64,000 nt of DNA from Parafrankia discariae (GCF_000373365.1 NZ_KB891216.1:1-64000), one strand, 5' to 3'; shown: positions 33,512 through 42,228, counted from the first letter of the stretch. The notes: generated by a model from the letters alone, not told the origin. Program-made: numbers and translations.

Positions 33512-34834
33512 TCAGAAGGCGGCGTGACGCTCCATCGCGCTGAGCCAGCCCTGCGGGTGGCTGGCCTGCGGGTTGTGATCGGCGCCGGCGATCACCGCGA
33601 GCCGGGACCCGTCGATCGCGCCGGCCAGATCCCGCGCGGCCCCGCGCAGCAGGACGTCCCGCTCGCCGACGATGATCGTCGTGGGGCAGCGGATCTCACC
33701 CAGCCGGTCGATCATCGAGGGGTAGCCGTTGAGCTCGTGGCCGAAGGCGGCGAGGGCGGCCGGGTCGACGTGGTCCCCGTGCCCCAGCAGCGCGGTCGCG
33801 GCGGCGATGCCCTCCATGAGCGCGCCCATGCCCACCCGGGCCAGCAGGTGGTCACCGCCCGCCGGCGCCGCCGCGGTGTCCATCAGGATCAGCGACCGGA
33901 CGGCCTCGGGATGGGCCAGGGCGTACCGGAGCGCGACCACACCGCCCATGGAATGCCCGAGCAGGTGCAGCGGCGCCAGTTCCAGCGTCGCGACGACCGT
34001 CTCCAGATCGCGCACGAGGTGGTCGAAGGTGTACTCCGAGCGGGCCGCACGCCCGCTGGTCCCGTGGCCGCGGTGGTCGTAGGCCACGACCCGGCTCGAC
34101 ACGACGCCGGCGAGCTGGCGGGACACCCCGGCCCAGTCCCGGGTGCTCCCGCCGATGCCGTGCAGGAGCAGCAGCGGGGTGGCCGTGGGCGCCTCACCCG
34201 TCCAGGTCTCCACGTGCAGCGCGAGGCCGCCGACGTCGACGCGGTGGCCGAGGTCCTTCTCCAGCACGGCGAAGGCCAGGTCGTCGCGCAGCGGCACACC
34301 GAACCGCGCGTCCCCGTAGGGGAAGGGCTCGTGGCGGTCCGTGCGCCGGTAGCCGCGCCGCTCGTACCAGGCGATCAGCTCGGCGCGCAGCGAGATGACG
34401 TACAGCTCCATCCGGGCCGCCGCCCACTCGTCGCGGGCGAACGCCTCCGCGGCGGTGAGCAGCCGGTCCCCGGTCCCCCGGCCCTGGAGGTCCGGCCGGA
34501 CGGCGAACATGCCGAAGTAGGCCCCGTCGGGACGCCGCTGGAGCTGGCAGCAGCCGACCGGCTCCCCGGTCGGGTCGAGCGCGAGCAGCATCCGGATGTC
34601 GGGCTGGGCGAGCGCGGCGGCGAGCATCTCCGGGTCGGTGCGCTGGCCGCCCAGCAGGTCGGCCTCGGTGGTCCAGCCGGCGCGGCTGCGCTCGCCCCGG
34701 TAGGCGGACTCGATCAGCCCGACGAGCGCGGCGACGTCGCCCGGCCCGGCGGCACGCAGGGCGCGGCCGACGTCCGCCGGCACGGCGGCGTGCTCAGCCG
34801 CGTGCTCGGGGGCGTGCTCGGCGCTGGTGGCCAT
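33512..34834 (-). CDS. GNAT acetyltransferase fused to an alpha/beta hydrolase
   Basis: 440 residues with two domains. Residues about 20-185 are a GNAT fold ('FGMFAVRPDLQGRGTGDRLL' is the acetyl-CoA loop, 'AWYERRGYRRTDRHEPFP' the last strand). Residues about 200-440 are an alpha/beta hydrolase: 'LLLLHGIGGSTRDW', nucleophile elbow 'LLGHSMGG', late Asp in 'IIVGERDVLL' and catalytic His in 'GADHNPQAS'. A His/Ala/Glu repeat forms the N-terminus. Both active sites look complete. ATG 34834 overlaps the stop of the sirtuin gene by 1 base (ATGA), so an acetyltransferase is coupled to a deacetylase. Substrates are unknown. Confidence 0.85.
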   Translation of the reverse strand: MATSAEHAPEHAAEHAAVPADVGRALRAAGPGDVAALVGLIESAYRGERSRAGWTTEADLLGGQRTDPEMLAAALAQPDIRMLLALDPTGEPVGCCQLQRRPDGAYFGMFAVRPDLQGRGTGDRLLTAAEAFARDEWAAARMELYVISLRAELIAWYERRGYRRTDRHEPFPYGDARFGVPLRDDLAFAVLEKDLGHRVDVGGLALHVETWTGEAPTATPLLLLHGIGGSTRDWAGVSRQLAGVVSSRVVAYDHRGHGTSGRAARSEYTFDHLVRDLETVVATLELAPLHLLGHSMGGVVALRYALAHPEAVRSLILMDTAAAPAGGDHLLARVGMGALMEGIAAATALLGHGDHVDPAALAAFGHELNGYPSMIDRLGEIRCPTTIIVGERDVLLRGAARDLAGAIDGSRLAVIAGADHNPQASHPQGWLSAMERHAAF

Positions 34835-35682
34835 CAGGCGGCCGCGCCGAGCAGTTCGGTGGCGAGGCGGGGCAGGACGGCGCCGAGCGGGGCGTCGACG
34901 GTGAACTCCGCCCGCGCGTCGCCACGGGTCGGGCCCTGGTTCACGATCCCGACCGGGAGGCCGAGCTCGCCCGCCCGCAGCACGAACCGGTAGCCCGACA
35001 TGACCATCAACGATGATCCGAGCACGAGCAGCCCCCGGGAGTTCTCGACCAGCCCGACCGCGGTCGCCAGCCGCGCCGGCGGGACCGTGGCACCGAAGAA
35101 GACCACGTCCGGTTCCAGGTCGCCGCCGCAGTCGGTGCACCCGACCACGACGAAGCCGTCGATCGCCTCGTCCGGGAGGGTGACGTCGCCGTCCGGGTTC
35201 ACCTCGGCGCCCAGCGGCGACGCGGCGGCCACCCCGGCGGCGAAGCCCGGGTTCGCCGCGCGCAGGCGGCGATCCAGCTCGGCGCGCGCGCTCAGCGCCC
35301 CGCAGGACCGGCAGCGGACCCGGGCGAGCTCGCCGTGCAGGTCGATGACCCGGCGCGACCCGGCGGCCCGGTGCAGCCCGTCGACGTTCTGGGTGATGAC
35401 GCCGTCGAGCAGGCCGGCGGCCTCCAGCTCCGCCAGGGCGCGGTGCCCGGCGTTGGGGCGCGCCCCGGCGACATGGCGCCAGCCGAGGTGGCTGCGCGCC
35501 CAGTACCGGCGCCGGGCCGCGGCGTCCCGGTTGAACTGCTGGTAGGTCATCGGCGTGTGCCGGCGCAGCGAGCCGTTCGGCCCCCGGTAGTCGGGAATCC
35601 CCGAGTCGGTCGACAGCCCCGCTCCGGTGAGCACCGCGACGCCACCGCCGGCGACAAGATCACGCAACCGGGCGAAGACCAT
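34834..35682 (-). CDS. NAD-dependent protein deacetylase, Sir2 family
   Basis: 282 residues. Sirtuin motifs in order: 'GAGLSTDSGIPDYRG', 'TQNVDGLH', catalytic His in 'DLHGE', zinc Cys pairs 'CRSC' and 'CTDC', 'PDVVFFG', 'GSSLMV' and 'IVNQGPT'. It removes acyl groups from Lys using NAD+, releasing nicotinamide and O-acyl-ADP-ribose. It is the first gene of a two-gene operon with the GNAT-hydrolase fusion. In actinobacteria such pairs regulate acetyl-CoA synthetase and similar enzymes, so reversible acetylation control is a fair inference. Confidence 0.93.
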   Translation of the reverse strand: MVFARLRDLVAGGGVAVLTGAGLSTDSGIPDYRGPNGSLRRHTPMTYQQFNRDAAARRRYWARSHLGWRHVAGARPNAGHRALAELEAAGLLDGVITQNVDGLHRAAGSRRVIDLHGELARVRCRSCGALSARAELDRRLRAANPGFAAGVAAASPLGAEVNPDGDVTLPDEAIDGFVVVGCTDCGGDLEPDVVFFGATVPPARLATAVGLVENSRGLLVLGSSLMVMSGYRFVLRAGELGLPVGIVNQGPTRGDARAEFTVDAPLGAVLPRLATELLGAAA

Positions 35683-35787
35683 GCCTCGAGGGTATGGCGC
35701 GCCGCCTCTCCGGGGTGGCCGGGAGGCCGGCGCGGAGCCCCGCGGCGCCCGGTGGTGCCGCTCACATCACAGACGTACCGTTAGGCT

Positions 35788-36081
35788 ATGAACACGCGCT
35801 GCAAGGACCCTGCTGAGGTATCTGGTCCGAGCGCCCCGCCTTGCCACCCGGCCGGCGAGCTGACCGATCTGACCGCCGGCCACCCGTCCGCCGCGCCGAC
35901 CGGCTCCTGCGTGACCTGTTCGGACGACGTGATCGAGATGGAGGTCGTCCGCCTGGAGGAGGGCGGGCTGGCCCTGGCACGGGCGTCGGCGGGCGTGACG
36001 GAGATCAGCATCGCGCTTGTGCAGGCGCGGGCCGGCGACACCGTCCTGGTGCACGCCGGGGAGGCGATCGCCGTCGTGTGA
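35788..36081 (+). CDS. HypC/HupF-like hydrogenase chaperone with N-terminal extension
   Basis: 97 residues. The C-terminal 57 residues follow the HypC pattern: a Cys pair 'CVTCSD', then a small beta-barrel ending 'ARAGDTVLVHAGEAIAVV'. True HypC starts with Met-Cys; here the Cys pair lies about 40 residues in, after a Pro/Ala-rich lead with two more Cys, so the metal-transfer Cys is not N-terminal. It is the first gene of the hydrogenase operon, 35 bases before the small subunit, and probably serves this hydrogenase alone. The canonical HypC is at 42875. Confidence 0.7.
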   Translation: MNTRCKDPAEVSGPSAPPCHPAGELTDLTAGHPSAAPTGSCVTCSDDVIEMEVVRLEEGGLALARASAGVTEISIALVQARAGDTVLVHAGEAIAVV

Positions 36082-36116
36082 GTGACCGGCGAGTGACCGG
36101 AAGGGGTGGGGGAACC

Positions 36117-37178
36117 GTGTCCACAGTCGAGGATCCGATCCACATTCTCTGGATCAACGCCGGACTCAGCTGCGACGGAGACTCGGTGGCGCTCACCGCC
36201 GCCACCCAGCCCAGCATCGAGGACATCGTTCTGGGCACCCTGCCGGGCCTGCCGAAGGTCAGCGTCCACTGGCCGCTCATCGACTTCGAGTCCGGGCCGG
36301 AGCAGGGCGCCGACACCTTCATCGAATGGTTCCGTAAGGCCGACCACGGCGAGCTCGACCCGTTCGTGCTGGTCGTCGAGGGCTCCATCCCGAACGAGGA
36401 CCTGATCACCGGCGACGGCTACTGGAGCGGTTTCGGGAACGACCCGGTGACCCGCCAGCCGGTGACCACGAGCACCTGGCTCGACCGCCTCGCGCCGAAG
36501 GCACTGGCGGTCCTCGCCGCGGGAACGTGCGCCACCTACGGCGGCATCCACGCGATGGCCGGGAATCCGACCGGGGCGATGGGGGTCCCCGACTATCTCG
36601 GCTGGGACTGGAAGTCGAAGGCGCGGATCCCGATCGTGTGCGTGCCGGGCTGCCCCGTCCAGCCGGACAACCTCTCGGAGACGATCACCTACCTGCTCTA
36701 CCAGGCGAGCGGGCAGGCGCCGATGATCCCCCTCGACGAGCAGCTCCGCCCCCGGTGGCTGTTCGGCGCCACCGTGCACCAGGGCTGCGACCGGGCCGGG
36801 TACTACGAGGAAGGCCAGTTCACCACGGAGTACGGCACCCCGCAGTGCCTGGTGAAGATCGGCTGCTGGGGGCCGGTGGTGAAGTGCAACGTCCCCAAGC
36901 GTGGCTGGATCAACGGGGTGGGGGGCTGCCCGAACGTCGGCGGGATCTGCATCGCGTGCACCATGCCGGGCTTCCCCGACCGGTTCATGCCGTTCATGGA
37001 CGAGCCACCCGGCGCCCACGTCTCGACCACCGCGAGCGGCCTGTACGGCGCGGTCATCCGCCGGCTGCGCGCCATCACGATGCGCAAGGCCGACACCGAG
37101 CCGCGCTGGCGGCACCGGGACGTCCACGCCGGTCACCCCGGCCAGACCGAGGATCAGCGGGAGAAGGTGCTGGCATGA
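36117..37178 (+). CDS. hhyS: Group 1h [NiFe] hydrogenase small subunit
   Basis: 353 residues; carries the Fe-S relay of an H2-oxidising enzyme. The N-terminus has no Tat signal. In place of the usual Cys-x-x-Cys at the proximal cluster it has Cys19-Asp-Gly-Asp22 ('SCDGDS'), which matches the Asp-ligated proximal cluster described for actinobacterial (group 1h/5) hydrogenase. Further ligands: 'GTCATYGG', 'VPGCPVQPDN', 'HQGCDRAGYYEEG', and Cys-rich 'IGCWGPVVKCNVPKRG', 'GGCPNVGGICIACTMPGFPD'. These enzymes oxidise H2 at low, even atmospheric, concentration and tolerate O2. GTG 36117; the stop overlaps the large subunit start (ATGA). Confidence 0.93.
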   Translation: MSTVEDPIHILWINAGLSCDGDSVALTAATQPSIEDIVLGTLPGLPKVSVHWPLIDFESGPEQGADTFIEWFRKADHGELDPFVLVVEGSIPNEDLITGDGYWSGFGNDPVTRQPVTTSTWLDRLAPKALAVLAAGTCATYGGIHAMAGNPTGAMGVPDYLGWDWKSKARIPIVCVPGCPVQPDNLSETITYLLYQASGQAPMIPLDEQLRPRWLFGATVHQGCDRAGYYEEGQFTTEYGTPQCLVKIGCWGPVVKCNVPKRGWINGVGGCPNVGGICIACTMPGFPDRFMPFMDEPPGAHVSTTASGLYGAVIRRLRAITMRKADTEPRWRHRDVHAGHPGQTEDQREKVLA

Positions 37179-38965
37179 CGACCGCCTCGGAGCACACGGC
37201 GACCGACGCCCGGGACGCCCGCCTGCTCGAGATGTCCTGGGATCCGATCACCCGCATCGTCGGGAGCCTCGGCATCTACACGAAGATCGACTGGCCTGCC
37301 CGCCGGGTGGTCGAATGCCACAGCACGTCGTCCATCTTCCGCGGCTACAGCATCTTCATGAAGGACAAGGACCCCCGCGACGCCCACTTCATCACCAGCC
37401 GCATCTGCGGCATCTGCGGGGACAACCACGCCACCTGCTCCGTGTACGCGCAGAACATGGCCTACGGCGTGCGGCCGCCGCCGCTCGCCGAATGGATCAT
37501 CAATCTGGGCGAGGCCGCCGAGTACATGTTCGACCACTGCATCTACCAGGAGAACCTGGTGGGAGTCGACTACTGCGAGAGGATGGTCGGCGAGACCAAT
37601 CCCGAGGTGCTCGAGCTGGCCCGGGCCACCGAGTCGCCGCACGCCGACGAGCACGGCTACCGGACCATCGGCGACATCATGCACGCCCTCAACCCGATCG
37701 AGGGCGAGTTCTACCGCGAGGCGCTGGGGATGAGCCGGCTCACCCGCGAGATGTTCTGCCTGATGGAGGGGCGCCACGTCCATCCGTCCACGCTCTACCC
37801 GGGCGGCGTGGGCACGGTGGCCTCCGTCCAGCTGTTCACCGACTACCTCACCCGGCTGATGCGCTACATCGAGTTCCTCAAGCGCGTCGTCCCCATGCAC
37901 GACGATCTCTTCGACTTCTTCTACAAGGCGCTGCCCGGCTACGAGGAGGTCGGCCGGCGGCGGATCCTGCTCGGCTGCTGGGGGGCGTTCAACGAGCCGG
38001 AACGCTGCGACTTCACCTACCGGAACATGGCCGACTGGGGCCGGAGCATGTTCGTCACCCCGGGCGTGGTCGTCGACGGTGAGCTGGTCACGAACAGCCT
38101 CGTCGACATCAACCTCGGCATCCGCGTCCTGCTCGGCAGTTCGTACTACGACGACTGGGACGACCAGCCGATGTTCGTCACCCGCGACCCGCTGGGGAAC
38201 CTGGTCGACCGGCGGCACCCGTGGAACCAGACCACGATCCCGCGCCCCGGCCGGCGGGACTTCGACGACAGGTACTCGTGGGTGATGTCGCCGCGCTGGT
38301 TCGACGGCACCGACCATCTGCCCCTCGACACCGGCGGCGGCCCGATCGCCCGGCTGTGGAGCACGGCGCTGTCCGGGCTGGTCGACATCGGCCACGTCCG
38401 CGCGACCGGGCACAGCGTGCGGATCACGCTGCCGAGGTCGGCGACGGTCGGCGAGCGGACCTACGAGTGGACGATCCCCCGCTTCAGCAACACCCTGGAG
38501 CGCAACCGCGCCCGCACCTACTTCCAGGCGTACGCGGCGGCCTGCGCGCTGTACTTCGCCGAGCGGGCGCTGGCCGAGGTCCGGGCCGGCCACTCGAAGA
38601 CGTGGGAGCCGTTCGACGTCCCCGACAACGCCGTGAGCTGCGGGTTCACCGAGGCCGTACGCGGGGTCCTGTCGCACCACATGGTCATCCGGGACGGCCG
38701 GATCGCGAACTACCACCCGTACCCGCCGACACCGTGGAACGCCAGCGTGCGCGACGTGTACGGCACCCCCGGCCCGTACGAGGACGCGGTGCAGAACACC
38801 CCGATCTTCGAGCGGAACCCGCCGGAGTCGTTCAAGGGGATCGACATCATGCGCACCGTCCGCAGCTTCGACCCGTGCCTGCCCTGCGGGGTGCACATGC
38901 ACACCGGCGCCGGGCGCACGTTGGACGTCGTCCACACCCCGCACGCCTTCACCCCCGCCGGGTGA
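37175..38965 (+). CDS. hhyL: Group 1h [NiFe] hydrogenase large subunit
   Basis: 596 residues. Ni-Fe ligands sit in 'RICGICGDNHATC' near residues 73-86 and in the C-terminal 'DPCLPCGVH'. The following 22 residues ('MHTGAGRTLDVV' and onward) are the peptide removed after His by the maturation protease. 'WDPITRIVGSLGIYTKIDW' opens the domain. Length fits the group 1 catalytic subunit. With the small subunit it splits H2 for electron supply to respiration. Because it lacks its own signal and the small subunit lacks one too, the enzyme should be cytoplasmic or on the inner membrane face. Confidence 0.94.
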   Translation: MTTASEHTATDARDARLLEMSWDPITRIVGSLGIYTKIDWPARRVVECHSTSSIFRGYSIFMKDKDPRDAHFITSRICGICGDNHATCSVYAQNMAYGVRPPPLAEWIINLGEAAEYMFDHCIYQENLVGVDYCERMVGETNPEVLELARATESPHADEHGYRTIGDIMHALNPIEGEFYREALGMSRLTREMFCLMEGRHVHPSTLYPGGVGTVASVQLFTDYLTRLMRYIEFLKRVVPMHDDLFDFFYKALPGYEEVGRRRILLGCWGAFNEPERCDFTYRNMADWGRSMFVTPGVVVDGELVTNSLVDINLGIRVLLGSSYYDDWDDQPMFVTRDPLGNLVDRRHPWNQTTIPRPGRRDFDDRYSWVMSPRWFDGTDHLPLDTGGGPIARLWSTALSGLVDIGHVRATGHSVRITLPRSATVGERTYEWTIPRFSNTLERNRARTYFQAYAAACALYFAERALAEVRAGHSKTWEPFDVPDNAVSCGFTEAVRGVLSHHMVIRDGRIANYHPYPPTPWNASVRDVYGTPGPYEDAVQNTPIFERNPPESFKGIDIMRTVRSFDPCLPCGVHMHTGAGRTLDVVHTPHAFTPAG

Positions 38966-38970
38966 TCACG

Positions 38971-39504
38971 ATGACGGTGGGAACGGAGGCCGTGAGCACC
39001 GACCCGCGGGCGGCGGCGGCCCGGGTGGACGATCTGCTCACCCGGCTGGAGCGGCTGGGCGACAGCCGGACCAGGGTGCTCGCCGAAGAGATCGTCCGGG
39101 CACTGATGGAGTTCTACGGGGCGGGCCTGGCCCAGCTGACGGCGATCGCGGGTCCGGAGAAGGTACGGGACTTCACGGCGCAGCCCCATCTCGGGGCGCT
39201 GCTGGCGATGCACGGCCTGCACCCGGTGAGCACCCGGCGCCGGGTCGAGGAGGCCGTCGAGCGGCTCGGCGGGAGGGCCCACGCCCTCCGCCTGGAGATC
39301 AGCGGACCGGAGGGCGGGCAGACCGTCACCGTCCGCTCGTCGGGCCGGCCGCCGGGCCCGGCGCTGGTCGCCGCGGTCGAGGACGCCGTCGAAGCGGCCG
39401 CCCCCGAGGTGACCGTGCTGGTCGAGGGGACCGGGGCCACCTCGCCCGGCGACCTCGCCGCGGGGCGGGCCCTGCTCCCGGTGGTGGCGGTGAGCGCGTC
39501 GTGA
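38971..39504 (+). CDS. NifU-like hydrogenase accessory protein
   Basis: 177 residues. The N-terminal half is helical ('ARVDDLLTRLERLGDSRTRVLAEEIVRALMEFYGAGL', read in pieces). The C-terminal half resembles the NifU C-terminal scaffold fold but the CxxC is not present in the visible sequence. Similar genes follow the large subunit in group 1h operons. It may help build or protect the unusual Asp-ligated cluster; this is inference. ATG 38971 is chosen; a GTG at 38962 overlapping the large subunit stop is equally possible. The stop overlaps the next start. Confidence 0.65.
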   Translation: MTVGTEAVSTDPRAAAARVDDLLTRLERLGDSRTRVLAEEIVRALMEFYGAGLAQLTAIAGPEKVRDFTAQPHLGALLAMHGLHPVSTRRRVEEAVERLGGRAHALRLEISGPEGGQTVTVRSSGRPPGPALVAAVEDAVEAAAPEVTVLVEGTGATSPGDLAAGRALLPVVAVSAS

Positions 39505-40187
39505 CCGCGACACTGCGCCGCTATCTCACGCCCGGCCCCGCCACCGCCGGCACCGGCACCGGCACCGCCGCGGCGCGCTGCGAGCTCTGCGGCGAGCGGA
39601 TCACCGAGGGGCACGGGCACGTCGCGGACCTGGACGGCCGGTCCATCCTCTGCTCGTGTCCCGGCTGCCGGCTGCTGTTCACCCGCGCCGGCGCCGGCGG
39701 CGGCCGTTACCGGGCGGTGCCGACGAGATACCTGTTCGCCGCGACGTTCCCCGCCGGGGCCGAGCTGCTCGCGGCCGCGGGCATCCCCGTCGGGCTGGCC
39801 TTCTTCGTGATCCACGACGGGGCGGTGGGCGCGTTCTACCCGAGCCCGGCCGGAGCGACGCACTGCGAGCTGCCCGCCACCACGACGGCCGGCGGCTTCG
39901 GCGCCGACCTGGCCGCCGCGGTCGGCTGGCAGCTCACCCCCGAGGTCGAGGGCCTGCTCGTGCACACGACCCGGGACGGCCAGAGCGGCTACCTGCTGCC
40001 GATCGACGCCTGCTACCGGCTCGTCGGCGAGCTGCGGCTGCACTGGCACGGCTTCGACGGCGGCGCCCAGGCCCGGCAGCGCCTCGCCGACTTCCTCGCC
40101 GACGCCCGCCGCCGGGCCGGTTCGCCCGACGGCACTGGGTCACCCGCGCGTCCACGCGGCGGCAGTGCGGGGGCCCGCGATGGCTGA
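39501..40187 (+). CDS. DUF5947-like hydrogenase-cluster protein
   Basis: 228 residues. Near the N-terminus 'ARCELCGERITEGHGHVAD' and 'SILCSCPGCRLLFT' hold two Cys pairs that should bind zinc or a cluster. A mixed alpha/beta body follows with 'RYLFAATFPAGAELLAAAG' and 'FFVIHDGAVGAFYPSPAGATHCEL' in pieces. It matches the DUF5947 family, which in actinobacteria is found beside hydrogenase genes. GTG 39501 overlaps the preceding stop by 4 bases and the reading frame runs into the next gene. Role unknown; a redox or assembly role is plausible. Confidence 0.75.
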   Translation: MTATLRRYLTPGPATAGTGTGTAAARCELCGERITEGHGHVADLDGRSILCSCPGCRLLFTRAGAGGGRYRAVPTRYLFAATFPAGAELLAAAGIPVGLAFFVIHDGAVGAFYPSPAGATHCELPATTTAGGFGADLAAAVGWQLTPEVEGLLVHTTRDGQSGYLLPIDACYRLVGELRLHWHGFDGGAQARQRLADFLADARRRAGSPDGTGSPARPRGGSAGARDG

Positions 40188-40821
40188 CCTGAGCTTCGAC
40201 TGCCTCGACGTCGCACCGCAGCGCCACGCGGCGGCCCCGACGCTGCTGTTCCGGCTCCGTGTCGGCGAACACGGCGGCGAACGGCTGCACGCGCTGGCGC
40301 TGCGCTGCCAGATCCGCATCGAGCCGGGAGCCCGGCGTTACGACCCCGCCGAGTCCCGCGCGCTCACCCACCTGTTCGGGACGGGCCCGGGGCCGCCGCA
40401 CCCGATCCAGTTCGCCACGGTCTCCACGGTGGTCCCCGGCTTCACCGGCGCCACCGAGACCGACCTCGCCGTGCCCTGCGGTTACGACCTCGAGGTCGCC
40501 GCCGGCCGCTACTTCGGCTCGCTGCGCGACGGGGTGATCCCGCTGCGGCTGATGTTCAGCGGGACGGTGTTCGGGATCGGCCCGAACGGCCTGCGGGTCG
40601 AGCCGGTGCCCTGGCATCTGGAGGCCGGCTACCGGCTGCCGGTCGCGACCTGGCGGGAGCTGATCGACATGTACTTCCCCGGCGAGGCCTGGCTGCGACT
40701 GGACCGGCGCACCGTCGACGCGCTCGCGCGGTACCGGCTCGACCACGCGATCCCGACCGCGGACGCCGCGATCACCTCCCTGCTGTCCCAGGCGGCCCCG
40801 CTGTCCGGAGCGGCACGATGA
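40180..40821 (+). CDS. DUF6084-like hydrogenase-cluster protein
   Basis: 213 residues. 'APTLLFRLRVGE', 'ALRCQIRIEP', 'VVPGFTGATETDLAVPCGYDLEVAAGRYF' (in pieces) and 'IPLRLMFSGTVFG' match the DUF6084 family, again confined to hydrogenase neighbourhoods as far as I recall. It looks like an all-beta domain (about 130 residues) with a helical C-terminus. There is no metal motif. It begins eight bases before the stop of the DUF5947 gene and ends overlapping the next gene by 4, so it is part of a tight co-translated block. Confidence 0.75.
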   Translation: MADLSFDCLDVAPQRHAAAPTLLFRLRVGEHGGERLHALALRCQIRIEPGARRYDPAESRALTHLFGTGPGPPHPIQFATVSTVVPGFTGATETDLAVPCGYDLEVAAGRYFGSLRDGVIPLRLMFSGTVFGIGPNGLRVEPVPWHLEAGYRLPVATWRELIDMYFPGEAWLRLDRRTVDALARYRLDHAIPTADAAITSLLSQAAPLSGAAR

Positions 40822-42212
40822 GCCCGCACATCGCCGACGTCACCCACGGCACGGCCGGCAGCCCCGGTCAGGCCGACCCAGTCGGCTTCCTCGACGACGC
40901 GGCGCGCGCGGTGTCGGACACCGTCCTCTACGAGGGTTACCTCCTCTACCCCTACCGGGACGACGCGCTGAAGAACCGGCACCACTGGCAGTTCGGCGTG
41001 CTGATGCCCCCGGCGTTCGCCGCGTCCGGCGCCGGCGAGCACTCCACCGCCCGCACCGAGTTCCTCCTGGACGGCGGCCCGGGCACGACGCTTCGGATCG
41101 GTGCCCGATGGCTGTGGGAGGGCGGCGGTGCCCGCGGCAACGCGGCGGCCGCGCTGTCCGTGCGGGTCGGCGAGCTGACCGGCGCGCCCGTCCGGCGGGG
41201 TCTGGTGCTCGGCGGGCCGGGACCGGGACGCGGCGAGCTGCTGCTCGGCGCGCGGGCGCTGCCCGGCCCCTACGGCGGGTTCCGGATCCGCGCCACCATC
41301 CGCAACGTCTCCGCCTGGCCCTGCCAGCCACCCGCCGACCGCGGCAGCGAGCCCGGGCGGGACGGGCGGGACGGCCCGCTCCGGCCGGACCCGGCGGCCG
41401 ACCGGGACGCGGCGCTGGGCCGGGCGTTCATCGCCGCCCAGGTGGTGGCCCGGGCGTACGGCGGGTGCTTCCTCTCGTTGTCCGACCCGCCGGAGTGGGC
41501 GGCGGACGCCGCGCGGGCCTGCGTCAACGAGCGGCTGTGGCCCACGCTCCTCGACCACCCGCACGGCTCGGGCCGCTCGGGCCGTCCGGACATGCTGCTC
41601 GCCGCGCCGATCATCCTGCCCGACCATCCCGAGATCGCGGCGGAGAGCCCGGCCACGTTCTGCGACGCCACCGAGATCGACGAGATGCTCGCGCTGCGGA
41701 CGTCCACGCTCACCGACGCGGAGAAGCTGGCGGCGCGCGCGGGCGACCCACGGGCCGCCGAGCTGCTCGCGTCGGTCGCGGAGCTCGCCCCGGCGATGGC
41801 CGGGAAGCTGCACGGCCGCGGCCGGGTCGCCCCACCGCCCGACCCCCCGCCGCCCGGCGCACGGTCACCAGGCCCGCCGCCGTGGTTGGCGTCGGGCACG
41901 CCGGCGGCCACGGCCGACACGACGGCGGGCACGGCGCCGGAGGTGGGCAGCGCGGTGTGGCTGCGGCCCCGGCCCGGACGGATGCTTACCGGCCCCCTGA
42001 CCGGTCTGGCGAGCGCGGGTACCGCCGCGAGCGGCAGCGACGCGCAGGACATGTTCGTCGACGGCCGCGCCGCCACCGTCGCCGCCGTCCTGCATGACGT
42101 GGACGGCCGGACCCACGTGGCGGTCACCCTGGACGACGACCCCGGCGCGGACCTGCGCCGCGAGTTCGGCCGGTTCCTGTACTTCACCCCCGACGAGCTG
42201 GAGCGACGATGA
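40818..42212 (+). CDS. 464-residue hydrogenase-cluster protein of unknown function
   Basis: The N-terminal part reads 'TVLYEGYLLYPYRDDALKNRHHWQFGVLMPP', shown in two pieces because of length, and a beta-rich body follows. The central part has 'YGGCFLSLSDPPEWAADAARACVNERLWPTLL' in pieces, with a 'DPPEWA' loop and isolated Cys. The C-terminus after a Pro-rich hinge (residues about 340-380) is a small domain with 'TVAAVLHDVDGRTHVAVTLDDDPGADL'. I do not recognise a named family, though similar proteins accompany group 1h hydrogenase clusters. ATG 40818 overlaps the previous stop. Conserved position suggests a role in assembly or electron transfer. Confidence 0.72.
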   Translation: MSPHIADVTHGTAGSPGQADPVGFLDDAARAVSDTVLYEGYLLYPYRDDALKNRHHWQFGVLMPPAFAASGAGEHSTARTEFLLDGGPGTTLRIGARWLWEGGGARGNAAAALSVRVGELTGAPVRRGLVLGGPGPGRGELLLGARALPGPYGGFRIRATIRNVSAWPCQPPADRGSEPGRDGRDGPLRPDPAADRDAALGRAFIAAQVVARAYGGCFLSLSDPPEWAADAARACVNERLWPTLLDHPHGSGRSGRPDMLLAAPIILPDHPEIAAESPATFCDATEIDEMLALRTSTLTDAEKLAARAGDPRAAELLASVAELAPAMAGKLHGRGRVAPPPDPPPPGARSPGPPPWLASGTPAATADTTAGTAPEVGSAVWLRPRPGRMLTGPLTGLASAGTAASGSDAQDMFVDGRAATVAAVLHDVDGRTHVAVTLDDDPGADLRREFGRFLYFTPDELERR

Positions 42213-42228
42213 GCTGGATGGTGGACCG

